Source: Zygnema circumcarinatum
Lineage: Eukaryota > Streptophyta > Zygnematophyceae > Zygnematales > Zygnemataceae
NCBI GenBank assembly: GCA_037447605.1
Contig: CM074821.1
Span: forward strand, 821,542-870,997
Length of the DNA: 49,456 nt
Direction of reading: 5' to 3'
Positions 16,619 through 26,011 of this stretch are shown here, in pieces; within the stretch, counting starts at the first letter, position 1; every line of letters starts with the position of its first letter. The notes beneath the pieces are model-generated. The model ran no database searches and was not told where the DNA came from. It saw only the letters and a list, made by a program, of their open reading frames with translations. The translations under genes were made by a program, and so were the position numbers.

Positions 16619-17873
16619 GGAAGGGAGAGCAGACCTCCGAGCAGTGAAAGGCAAAAGGTTGGCACAAGTGCTGCGTAGCTGAACACATGGGAGCAGAACA
16701 GTCAAAATGGCAACGAAACGGATCAGAAAGCATAAACACACCGCTCAATCTAACTTTTCTTTTTGAGCTACGGAACCCAAAGAGAACTAACCCTAAAACT
16801 ACACCTTTCTTATGCATTCCAAATATATTAAACAGTGAAATTGCTGAATGGGAAATAAACAGCAACAATCAAAGAACCTTACAAAACCAAAATGAAAAAA
16901 AGGGGGGGGTTCCAAGAAGCCTGCCCAATAAGACAAACAAACAATCGATGAAAAGAACAAAAAAAAAAAAAAAAAAAAGGAAAAGTGAACTTTGCCTGAA
17001 TGCAGTCATCACAGGTCCGACTCCAAACGCAGCTGCGAGAACTGTCTCTCTCAGAAGACCCTGCCCCCCTCCAAAAAAAAAACCGTTGTACTCATTTAAA
17101 CAATCCGGGTGTGTCTAAAGCACGTTCGTATCCCAATCTGATTCTTGCTTCAAATTTTTCTTTTTAACATTTTGGCGAGAAAAAATGTAAATTTTAGTGC
17201 TGAAACCTTTGTACTGCTGTAAGGAGAAAGCGGACCAGAAGCTTGCTGGCAGTTGCAGCCATTCCGACGATCCCTGCTGCACGAAGCAGGGCTCCTGTCC
17301 CAAACCAATGGCACTTTGAAAGTTAAGTTGGGCTATAAAACCCGGAACTCTCGTGAAAGAGAAATAGTAGGTTTCTAATCTTGTTGGAATTCTCTGCCTT
17401 TAACAGGTTAATTTTCTTTTGGATTATCCGAGGCAATGGTTGCTTCTTCTTTAGCTATTATTTAAGAACTTTTTCCGTTTCTTTTTAATGTAATGCATTA
17501 ATATTCTGATGTATTTGGCAGACTTACCGTTCTCTACGGCCTTGTCTGATTCTTGAGCTAGCACTTCCTCCTCTCCCACCACCTCCTCTGCCAGCTGTCC
17601 TTCTCTGCTTCCACCTCCTTCTCCTCTTCTGCCAGCTGTCGCTACCCTGCAGGCTACCGACATGCATGTCCACCTTCCACCTCCACATTGCTCTCTCAGC
17701 CGCTCTTTAAGGTGCAGAGAGCTGCCTTTTTGGAAGTCATAAGTGGAGCATTTGAGCAGAGATGTGCTGCAGAAAGTTGCCTCCTGTGTTTTGCATGTCA
17801 AACTGTACAGCTGAAACCGAGACTTGGAGTATTCTGTTACATGTATGCCATGGTTGAACCCTAAAGAAGCCAT
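8744..17873 (-). CDS. MURJ: Plastid MurJ-like lipid II flippase (MviN family), gapped
   Basis: MurJ flips the peptidoglycan precursor lipid II across a membrane; here probably the plastid inner envelope (inference). Exons by splice sites and phase: 17873-17528, 17294-17236, 17060-16996, 16678-16635, 16404-16362, 15844-15784, 15212-15145, 14521-14467, 14184-14120, 13452-13377, 13205-13145, 12941-12883, 12019-11908, 11275-11187, 11003-10947, 10903-10833 (tentative), 10112-9873, 9348-9267 (tentative), 8915-8744. Phase is continuous from exon 1 to exon 15. Exon 1 encodes 115 codons of extension. MurJ landmarks follow: AGIVGMAATASKLLGLLRE, LAAAFGVG, LLGGVNGPFHSAITSVL, APCVLLAALIGVGFGSLN, AGGMTVGAMLQWL, SGMLQIATYTDLYFASFLP, APLGILSTSLLVPILPLYAR and DVLVRVFYALGDGQTPF. 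These are closest to the cyanobacterial form as I know it. Introns 3 and 11 have GC donors. About 25 residues, one membrane segment, are missing between exons 15 and 17, where phase also breaks near a 10-N gap. The ATG at 17873 is the nearest of several in-frame candidates. Confidence 0.88.
9594..9835. repeat. Pyrimidine-rich low-complexity tract in a MurJ intron
   Basis: About 240 bp dominated by C and T on the + strand (ctccctctccctccc patterns), so purine-rich on the coding strand of MurJ. The open frames across it are composition artefacts. Confidence 0.8.
10110..10310. repeat. GA-rich low-complexity tract in MurJ
   Basis: Polypurine run with a G10 stretch near 10225, just upstream of MurJ exon 17 on the coding strand, where it would be the polypyrimidine tract of the 3' splice site. 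Translations are artefacts. Confidence 0.8.
10381..10812. repeat. CT-rich tract, assembly gap, then GA-rich tract
   Basis: A pyrimidine-rich run ends at 10683, ten Ns fill 10684-10693, and a GGGA/GGAGGG purine-rich run follows to about 10810. The strand switch at the gap looks like a misjoined or collapsed low-complexity region. It lies where one MurJ membrane segment should be encoded. Confidence 0.85.
11680..11900. repeat. (GA)n/(CT)n run in MurJ intron 13
   Basis: Interrupted GA repeats on the + strand, that is CT repeats on the MurJ coding strand, beginning within about 10 nt of the exon 13 donor. The adjacent TGTGTGTGCGTGCGTGTGTG at about 11655 is repeated near 16100. Confidence 0.9.
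14040..14112. repeat. (GA)n microsatellite in MurJ intron 9
   Basis: About 28 nearly perfect GA dinucleotides directly after the exon 9 donor (read as CT on the coding strand). Confidence 0.95.
14216..14420. repeat. Interstitial telomere-like repeats in MurJ intron 8
   Basis: Degenerate units TTAGGG, TTTAGGG and TTTTAGGG at 14221-14280, then CCCTAAAA units on the same strand at 14347-14423, so the two blocks face each other. A G-box (14454-14462) lies next to the exon 8 donor. They could be telomere-repair scars or clusters of telo-box motifs. Confidence 0.75.
14621..14790. repeat. (GAACT)n pentanucleotide satellite in MurJ intron 7
   Basis: About 34 units of the 5-bp motif GAACT with scattered variants (GAATT, GATCT, GGACT). 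The motif is unlike the GA/CT runs around it. Confidence 0.93.
15578..15672. repeat. (CT)n microsatellite in MurJ intron 6
   Basis: About 33 uninterrupted CT units followed by CCCTCT variants on the + strand. On the coding strand this is a GA run, opposite in sense to most MurJ intron repeats. Confidence 0.95.
16095..16281. repeat. TG/GA compound microsatellite in MurJ intron 5
   Basis: A TGTGTGTG start followed by GA-rich units, very like 11655-11900. Shared phrases such as CTTGTAATCCTTGTGTGTGT at about 16091 and 11645 suggest the two intronic blocks are copies of one another. Confidence 0.85.
16574..16617. repeat. (GA)n microsatellite in MurJ intron 4
   Basis: About 21 perfect GA units shortly after the exon 4 donor on the coding strand. 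Confidence 0.95.
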
Positions 17874-18826
17874 GCTACAGCATGCTGATGACATGCCATG
17901 CCGTTCATGGGCATTTCGAGGTTGTATATAAGCATATGCTCTATGTGGAACCTTCTCCGTCCTGGAAGAAAGGTAAGGAATCCTGCCATGAGGCCATGCA
18001 TGCATCGTGCTTGCAGCCATGGATGGCGGCTCGAATTTCCGACTGTGTGCAGCTTTCACATGGTGGAATACGATAGTTTAAAAAGCTAAAGCAAAGCAGA
18101 AGCGGAAGGTCTCGCGAAAGCTATCACGACCAACAGTAGGAAATTCTTATTTTCGAATCGCGAGGAAGAGATGTGGCAATGATCATGGCGATGATGCCAT
18201 CAAACGTACATGGACAAAACCATCATCATGGGGAACCACGAGGAACTGGCCACAAAGGACTCCATGCTGATTCTGTTCATGTACATTTGATGGCCTTGCC
18301 ATCGTGAGATCAATGCCACTTCCATGTTTTCACCTAAGAACAAAAGAAAAAAAGCTTGGAACTGAAAGCCGCAGCCCTCCCTAGAAGCAGCCGCGAAGGC
18401 CTCGAATCCGTTTGGAGGCCGCCACTTTATGGCAATGCCCATGGTGGGCACCTGGCCATGGGACCCCATGGCAGCCATGGCATGGGGACCATGACACCAT
18501 GCATGCCATGGGGACCATGACACCATGCATGCCATGGGGCCATGCATGCATGGCTCTCGTTACGCATAACATGTGCGCAATCATGATGGAATGGTGAGGA
18601 AAAGCATGTTTGTGGGGTGATGAGGGACCATGGGGCCATGGGGCCATGTTGCTATGGGTTGGGGAAAGAAAATGTTCACTTTTCCATAGTCCCTTCATTC
18701 AGCCTTCACTCCCGACTCGAAGCACAGATCAATCCAATCCACCATCGATGCCCAGTTATTGTTTAGGTTCAGAGTCAAGGGGGGATTTGAACCAAGGTTT
18801 AGGGTTTTGGGTTTAGGGGCTCGGGT
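17874..18826. repeat. MurJ upstream region with an inverted-repeat element copy and CATG-rich repeats
   Basis: No gene seen. 18175-18400 is a copy of a dispersed inverted-repeat element: one arm contains GGGGAACCACGAGGAACTGG, the other GTGAGATCAATGCCACTTC, with GAAGCAGCCGCGAAGG near the right end. 18421-18660 is very rich in CCATGG, with a 26-bp unit starting CATGGGGACCATGACACC at 18481 and 18507 and a partial third copy. Telo-box-like TTTAGGGTTTTGGGTTTAGG lies at about 18798. Confidence 0.7.
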
Positions 18827-19201
18827 TCAATGGTTCAGGAATAATTTAAGACGTCTCACGATGGCTATTGCCATTCCAAAATTTACACATCTAACACCAA
18901 CTGACAAATAACGGATAAATGACCGACTAAATCTGACAAGGAGGGGAGAAAGGCCTGCCTTCAGTTGCTCCCATGCTAGTCCTAAATCCTTCAAGGATGG
19001 CTTCATGCTTAAACAAAGTCCTCTATAAAAAACTGCAGCTAAAACGAGAACGGGGGTAACAAGAAACAGCGTTCCCACTGCCCTGCTTGGGATTTTCCGC
19101 ACCCTAAAACAAAGCCAAAAGCGGCACATAGAGGCCCTGCTCGCCCCCTGCCCTGAGTACACACTCCTTCTCACACTCTTATTCACATTGAACAAAAGCA
19201 A
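18827..19201 (-). other. Possible orphan exon with a membrane segment
   Basis: An open frame on the minus strand without an ATG at its start. After a plausible acceptor (..GTTTTAG) it reads RKIPSRAVGTLFLVTPVLVL and AAVFYRGLCL, a good transmembrane helix, then an amphipathic stretch (LKDLGLAWEQLKAGLSPLL). It lies between the MurJ start and the end of the GT29 gene on the same strand. It could be an exon of an unrecognised gene or chance; I recognise no family. Confidence 0.25.
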
Positions 19202-19379
19202 AGCCCACTTCTCTAACCGTTACCCGCTCTCCACTTCTGCCTTTGTTCTCGCTAACAATTGGCGCAACAGTTTTGTATTTCGTTTCAGCGCGAATCTCAG
19301 ATTGAACCCAATTCGGTTCAGCGTCTCCGTTCCGTGGCCTTACTTATTTTTGAAGACTTTTCCAGCATCTTGTTGTGTC

Positions 19380-19442
19380 ATAGTCATGGTCTCCCTCCCT
19401 CCCTCCCCCCCTCCCCTCCCCTCCCTCCCTCCCTCCCCCCGC
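19380..19442. repeat. CCCTCC polypyrimidine tract
   Basis: About 55 bp of CTCCCTCC units on the same strand as, and 150 bp before, the large polypurine tract. The two could pair. Confidence 0.85.
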
Positions 19443-19568
19443 GCCTTGCCCAGGGCGGGAGGCCCCCCGGGGCGGCGAGCAGCGACTCGCGGGAGACGCA
19501 CGCAAGGGAGGCCTTCGCGTCCTCCACTGCGTCCGGACACAGACTCTGCCGGGGACCGCCCTGGGGAG

Positions 19569-20978
19569 AGGGAAGGGACGAGGTTGGGACAGGCGGAGGA
19601 AGGAGGAGGGAGGGGGAGGGGAGAGGGGAGGAGGGAGGGGAGGGGGGGAGGGGGGAGGGGGAGGGGGGAGGGGGGAGGGGGAGGGGTGGGGGGAGAGAGG
19701 GGGAGAGGGGGGAAGGGGGAGGGGGAGGGGGGGAAGGGGAGAGGGGGAGGGGGAGGAGGAAGTGGGGAGGGGGGAGAGGGGGAGAGGGGGAGAGGGGGAG
19801 GGGGAGGGGGGGAGAGAGGGGGGAGAGGAGGGAAAGGGGAGGGGGGAGAGGGGGAAGGGGTGGGGGAAGGGGGAGGGGGGGAGGGGGAAGGAGGAAGTGG
19901 GGAGGGGAGAGGGGGAAGGGGGAGGGGGGAGGGGGGGGGAGGGGGGGGAAGGGGGGAGAGGGGGGAGGGGGGGAGAGAGGGGGGAGAGGAGGGAAAGGGG
20001 AGGGGGGGAGAGGGGGAAGGGGGTGGGGAAGGGGGAGTGGGGGAGGGGGAAGGAGGAAGTGAGGGGGGAGAGGGGGAAGGGGGAGGGGGGGAGAGAGGGG
20101 GAGAGGGAGAGGGGAGAGGGGAGAGGGGGAGAGAGGGGGAATGGGGAGAAGGGGGAGGGGGGGAGGGGGGGAGGGGGAGGGGGAGGGGGAGGGGGGAGAG
20201 AGGGGGAGAGGGGGAAGGGGGAGGGGGGAGGGGGAGGGGAGGGGAGGGGGGAGAGAGGGGGAGAGGGGAGAGGGAGGGGGAGGGGAGAGGGAGAGAGAGG
20301 GGGAGGAGGGGAGGAGGAGGGAGGGGAAGGGAGGATGGGCGAGGGAGAGGGGAGAGGGGAGGGAGGGGAGAGGGGAGAGGGGAGAGGGGAGAGGGAGGGG
20401 AGAGGGAGAGGGGAGGGGAGAGGGAGAGGGAGAGGGAGAGGGAGAGGGGAGAGGGAGAGGGGAGAGGGAGAGGGGAGAGGAGAGGGGAGAGGGGAGAGGG
20501 GAGAGGGAGAGGGGAGAGGGGAGAGGGAGAGGGGAGAGGGAGAGGGAGAGGGGAGGAGGGAGAGGGGAGGGGAGAGGGGAGGGGAGAGGGGAGAGGGAGA
20601 GGGGAGAGGGAGAGGGGAGGAGGAGAGGGAGAGGGGAGAGGGGAGAGGGAGAGGGGAGAGGGAGAGGGGAGAGGGAGAGGGGAGAGGGGAGAGGGGAGAG
20701 GGGAGAGGAGAGGGGAGAGGGAGAGGGGAGGAGGGAGAGGGAGAGGGGAGAGGAGAGGGGAGGAGGGAGAGGGGAGAGGGAGAGGGGAGAGGGAGAGGGA
20801 GAGGGAGAGGGAGAGGGAGAGGGAGAGGGAGAGGGGAGAGGGGAGAGGAGAGGAGAGGGAGAGGGGAGAGGGGAGGAGAGGAGAGGGGAGAGGGGAGAGG
20901 GAGAGAGAGGGAGAGGGGAGAGGAAGAGGAGATGGGAGATGGGAGAGGGAAGGGACGATTTTAGGACAGGCGGAGGGG
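19569..20978. repeat. Polypurine (GGGGA/GAGGG)n tract of about 1.35 kb with flanking direct repeats
   Basis: From 19599 to about 20950 the + strand is almost only G and A, in GGGGAG, GGGGGA and GAGAGG units with rare T or C. The left part is G-richer; the right part settles into GAGAGGG. Both ends carry a similar sequence of about 34 bp: GGGACGAGGTTGGGACAGG at 19575-19593 and GGGACGATTTTAGGACAGG at 20952-20970, each followed by CGGAGG. The 614-codon Gly/Arg/Glu open frame across it is an artefact. Confidence 0.92.
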
Positions 20979-21092
20979 AAGGCGAAAGTGATATGCGCGA
21001 TAAGTCACGGTCCCAACACCTTGTGTATATAGCACTTGTACTTTATCCATTTTTCTAGATGGGCAACCTTCTTTTTGTGTTCAATTAAACCT

Positions 21093-24000
21093 TCAGTTAT
21101 GTGGCATGGAACTTACTGGGCAGTACGCGATACCTTCACAAGAATAAAAACACTGGTAGTCATCTGCTATGTGGCAGTACCCCGGAAGCGCCAACGGAAC
21201 GGAACTGATGTTCCCACATGCGCACGTACTGCCCGGCGGACAGTTTGTACATGGAATCTCCGTTTCCGCTTCACATCCTGCCGCACATGGATGTATCACT
21301 TGGATCGCTTTTTCTCGGGCCAATGACTGCACATGGAAACCCCCAAAAAACCATAATGTTCTATGTTGAAATTGGAGGGCTGAAGTGTTCTTGATCTATG
21401 TTTAAGTGCGTTGTTTGAAGTTTTTTTGAAGTTTTAAAGTTTTGAAGTTCTTGATGGTTGAATGATTGCAGATTTTTTTCATGAGAAGCAAAGAATTGTT
21501 CTGGGTTTCCAAAGGCGGAAAATCCGTAATTTAGCATCTTAGGTTATCCGATTCGGTTGCGGTTTCAACAATTTACAAAACATAAATATATTCATGTACA
21601 TATCCTCACCTCAACGAGCGGTATTTCCTCCTCAGCGAGCAGAGTCAGTGAAGTTAAATCTTCAGACGAAGCTTCGAAGTAGCTTCGCGGAAAGTGATGC
21701 CCTGCCGACTGCCAATGTAGGCCGTACACATCCACAGACACACATTTCTGCCCCACCCCAATAGAAAAAAATACACAAACATAAAAAAAGGTACAAAAAC
21801 AGAAGTAAGAAACCTTCAGGTCTGCAGCATGTTCCAAAGTTCAATCTCTTACAGTACAACTTTCATGAGATATAGAAGACTAAGGTGCTCTTTATCATTT
21901 AGTTTGGTTTTAGTTTTCGATTTTCGTTTTTCTCACCTGAATTGCAAGAAGAATGGCTGTAAAAGCTGGGGAGGCTTTGCCTGGGAGCGGAGAATTTTGG
22001 GCGATAAATTGGGAAAAATCGGGGTCAAAAAGCAGCATCCGCTGATCTTTTGTGTCAAATAAGTACTGCAATAACAGTTCAACGGAAGATATCGTTCCAT
22101 TTACAGAATATTCAATATCTTCCTTGCACCTCATACAAAAGAACTCCGAAAACACATCTAATGCATCTCAATCAAACTAAAACATTTCATATTTTGTTTC
22201 GTATAGAAAACTCCTTCCTCCCCAGAAAAAACTTCGGCGAGAAAATCTCCATATTGAAACATTACTGTTCCTGGAAACCCTAATGAAAATCCTACCACTT
22301 ATTCACTGAAATTCAGGCCACCTTGTGAAAAAAAATCACCTGAAAAGCAGCCAAAAAATCCTCTTCACTCTGCACATTCATGATCCGGACCTCCTCTCCG
22401 TCTGTTTCCCCCAAATGATCTCTGCTCACAATACGAACCGAAGTCCTGCTTCCGACTTTATCCTTCAATTCCAAGTCACCCCTCTTCCCCTTCGTCGGAG
22501 GTCTGCAGATAAACCAATTTCCCTCTCAATTTGCTTAGAAAAAACCCATCAAAAGGACCTTAAAAAACAGCCAAAGAAACCCATATGTATACAGAGAAAG
22601 AAGGTTTGGAATTAGACTGTTAACAGGGGGGGTAGTTCATGTACCCGTTTAACCGAATGACTAAGTCAGACGAGTCAATTCGTTTTCCGTAATTGTAGGC
22701 GAGGGAGAGGCCGGAGCCCCCTACTACAGCACACGTGTTGAAGAGAGGGACCAATAGGATGTCTGCAGGGGGGAGGAGGTTAACCATGGCCTGACTAAGA
22801 ACAGGTTTCATGTTCGACAGTCGGTTCTGCACCACACAGTGAGAGAGAGAGAGAGAGGTCGACTGAACGTAATCAAAGAGACTGACTGACTCACTCCTCC
22901 AGAAAATTGGGTCAAAGAAATGAGATGCAGAAAGTGGCAGCTGCTGCTTGCTGAGTGAGTGGGTGAGTGAGTGAGCATGGGAGGAGAGTGCGATAGGAAA
23001 AAAAAAAGAAAAAATTAAAAGGTAAAAGGAAAAAGGAAAAGGAAAAAATAGTGACGATATTTACCGCCTTCAGAGCCTTCCAGACGGCGGCGTTCACTTT
23101 TCCGGTCTTGTTCACACGTGCGACGAAAAAGCGTCCTGTTTCCGTTTCCGTCTCCGTCTCCGTTTCAGTTTCCGTTTCCGTGACAGAGCTGCCCTTTCCG
23201 GAATCTCTAGACGCGATCTGGAACGTCACATTTCCGGATCTCCTCACACGTGTGGAGGACAGAACAAACTGCCCATGGAACATGGCCTCCACTCCTCCAA
23301 ACTTCTGCCGAGTAAGCAGACAGTCGGAGCCATAGTATCTGAATAGGGGGAGGAGTGGAAAACAAGCAGAAATTGAGTTTTGTTTCACTAACTACTGCAT
23401 CATTGTATGTTGTATGTTGTCCCCGTTGTATGTAGCTAGACAGCCAAGACATACAACACACATTGGCACGTGTTCGCACATGTATAAAAACATGTACTAG
23501 TTAATTAGTTAATGCAGAGAGTAGTCACACATACACAGGTAGTGCACATGAAGACTATAGTCAGCAGTGCCCTCAAGTGCTCGCTAGGAAGTAACTGACT
23601 TGTGAACAACTATGTGAAGAATGATCTCAAACTTTGGAAAGCCCTTCCCTTTTCATGGTTTCCCAGCCTTCCAGTTGGATTGGAACATGTGAACTTTCGG
23701 TTCTCAATATCTTTCAGCGTCCTAAAAAGCTTTTACCCTTACATAGTAGCATATTGCCATTATTGATAATGTTATTAATAATATTGAAGGTTTTCCTTCT
23801 AATTTTGAGGTAATGGATGAACTCACGGCTTCAAACAGTGGCAAACGCTGTGCCTGCAAAACCCCCGAGAGTGGCAACCTGTCCCATTGCTGAACCCCGC
23901 CTCCTCCTCTCCCACCCGGGAGAGAGAGAGAGTGCAGCTCCCATCTCCCACAGCCTGCAGTCTGCTCCACTCGCTCCCTTCCAAAACCCTTTGGAAGGTT

Positions 24001-24109
24001 CGCCCCTCCGTGTCATCTATGCCAAAAGCCTTTACATACAGTTCGCCTCTCGCATCGCTTTCTTCCTCCTTCGGTTCCTGCAAAGTGAGTGAGAGAGAGA
24101 GAGAGAGAG

Positions 24110-24144
<35 letters not shown>

Positions 24145-25225
24145 GTGGAGAGAGATGAAAGATCTCGTACACTTAGAGTGAAAGATGAGCATCCTCCTCC
24201 GAAGTGGAACAGGGATGGGGATGATCCATCATAACGCAACCCTAAAACTGCCAAATAGATTTGTCCTAAAAATGCAGTCACAATTCCTAGACAATTCCTG
24301 CATGCCTTGGGTTAAAGTGACAAAAAAATCACATACAGTGCTTTGTTTTGATCTCCCATGGATCATGCCTTCCACCACGTGGCCACTCTCTCCCTTTATT
24401 TCTTTCCTTCGTTTTGCCTCCTCCTCCTCTTCACCTTTTTTTTCAGACAACTCTGTGCCATTCTGTATGGCCTGTCCTGCAGGCAAAAGAAAGGACCTGT
24501 TCTTTCCGCATGCTTGACCAGAGGCAATATGCACACATCGCATTCTGCCTAAAGAGTTGCAGTTCAGTGTTGAATAAAGTGATGGAGAGACAGGAGGGGG
24601 AGAGAGAGATGAAGGGGACAGGGTGAGAGTTACATAATGCATTCATCAGTAACATGTGATTGATAGCTCAGTTTCTCACACCTTCTTGGCCGACCGGAAT
24701 TTTTGGGTGGGTCAATCTGTCCCGTTCACGCTTCAAATGCTTTGCCAGCTCATACAGTGCTGTGATGTTCTGCTTGGCCAACCCTGGTCACCGGAACAAT
24801 GCAATTACTCAGTTGAAAAAAAAAAGGGAAGGAGAAAAAGGGATTGGTGTGATATGGGAAGGTATGTTATGGGTTTTAGAGTTGCGATTGGGCTGAAAAA
24901 AACTGCACAATACTAAACAGTGAATGGAGCAAATACTAATGCTGCAGATCTGCTCTTCACCCCAACACCCTGAAAGAGGAAACCCTTCCAAGGGAGAGCG
25001 CGAGAGAGAGAGAGAGCGAGAAAGAGAGCGAGAGCGAGAGAGGGGGAGACAAGGGTGTGGGTGTGGGAGGCAGACAGTGAGAGGGGGAAGGACAAAGGAA
25101 ATAAAGAATAACTGACCACTTTTCATAAGCGAATTTTCACGCTGTTGTTTGACTGTGTTCTCGTCAACTGGACGGGAGACCTCCACCTGAGAGCCGAACC
25201 CATCACTGCAAAAACGAACTTTGCA
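21093..25225 (-). CDS. Sialyltransferase-like protein (CAZy GT29) with cysteine-rich C-terminal tail, N-terminus uncertain
   Basis: GT29 proteins are Golgi type II membrane glycosyltransferases; in plants their substrate is not sialic acid for certain. Exons with consistent phase: 25225-25117, 24783-24682, (24476 onward, donor unclear), 24077-23827, 23338-23065, 22826-22645, 22502-22340, 22065-21937, 21747-21610, 21326-21093. Sialylmotif L is clear: CAVVGGSGLSLAYNYGKRID, then SSDLVIRLNG and, across an intron, PPTKGKRGDLELKDKVGSRT. A motif-S-like part follows (LLFDPDFSQF, then SPLPGKASPAFTA, then VSVDVYGLHWQS), then HHFPRSYFE as a motif III candidate. The exon at 23338 codes a (Thr-Glu) run of about 8 units. 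The last exon has nine cysteines in 77 residues (CxxCPPGSTCAC core) and is not part of the usual fold. The link between exons at about 24.45 and 24.08 kb is unresolved. Confidence 0.8.
24080..24145. repeat. (GA)n microsatellite before a GT29 exon
   Basis: GA repeats on the + strand, immediately after the acceptor position of the 24077 exon when read outward. On the coding strand they form the polypyrimidine tract of that 3' splice site. Confidence 0.9.
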
Positions 25226-25525
25226 CTGGGCGGTTAAACAGGTGAAAAGGAGGGGCAAACATGTATTGTTCGGACTTCTAGAGGTAAAAAGCTGAATAAT
25301 TTTTTCTACTCCTACTTCTTCGTCTCCTTCGTCTTCCGTCAGCGGGGTTCCATGCAAATGCATTCACAATTTCCATCGAATTGAAGTTAAAATGACGACG
25401 TCGTGAAAGACGGAACGTATATAATTTCAAATTTGTTTTCCGACTCTTCGTGTCCTGCAACTGAGATACAATAAACACTGGATGGTGGTGCATTGAGGGT
25501 AGATCTCTGGACATGCAAGACATAC

Positions 25526-26011
25526 CCTGGCAGTTCAGCAAAGTTTGTGCGTCGTTTTAAATCTTGGACAACGAAAGACAAGCTTTGAATCCAGCAATGA
25601 ATCAGACAAGCTGGACCGATTGTCAAAAAAATTGAAAACAGACGTGGATAAGCCACATTCTGCAGCCTTCAATGGCAGCATCGGAACAGCAGCATGAATT
25701 CAGTCAATGTGCATCCTCCAACTAACCCTACGCGTTGCCGCCTTCTTTTGGAATGACAAGATCAAACCAGCTGTCAGGTCTTGTGACATGGCAAACAGTC
25801 ATCATCCTCATGGCATGATGCCATGGCCAAATCGTCTCATATGATGGCATGGGATGATGGCATGATGGCGTGACATGAGGGCATGGCATGAGGGTACATA
25901 CATGCCGGCCTGCTCTATGAGGCGCTGGCGCGAGTGCAGCACGGAGAGCCCCGCGGAGGAGATGATGAAGGTCACCAGAACGGTGCGCCATGTTACACAT
26001 GGCCGCGCCAT
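25526..26011 (-). CDS. Candidate N-terminal exons of the GT29 gene
   Basis: An ATG at 26011 opens MARPCVTWRTVLVTFIISSA followed by GLSVLHSRQRL, a short cytosolic tail and hydrophobic anchor as expected for a type II Golgi enzyme; a strong donor (GTATGT) follows at 25901. A second open segment, 25659-25526, has another hydrophobic stretch (LFSIFLTIGPACLIHCWI) and a GTATGT donor. The two do not join in phase with each other or with the 25225 exon, so one is probably wrong or an exon is missing. Treat as tentative. Confidence 0.35.
25798..25905. repeat. ATGGCATGATGGCATG-rich repeat
   Basis: Imperfect tandem ATGGCATG/ATGATGGC units, reminiscent of the CATG-rich block at 18421-18660. They lie just downstream of the candidate GT29 first exon on its coding strand. 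Confidence 0.7.

Noticed and set aside
19188-21032. 614-codon open frame rich in Gly, Arg and Glu on the + strand
   Set aside because: It is the translation of the polypurine tract; all three frames are open because stop codons cannot occur without T.
22325-22615. Plus-strand 96-codon frame
   Set aside because: Shadow of the minus-strand GT29 exon at 22502-22340, which has matching splice sites and sialylmotif continuation.
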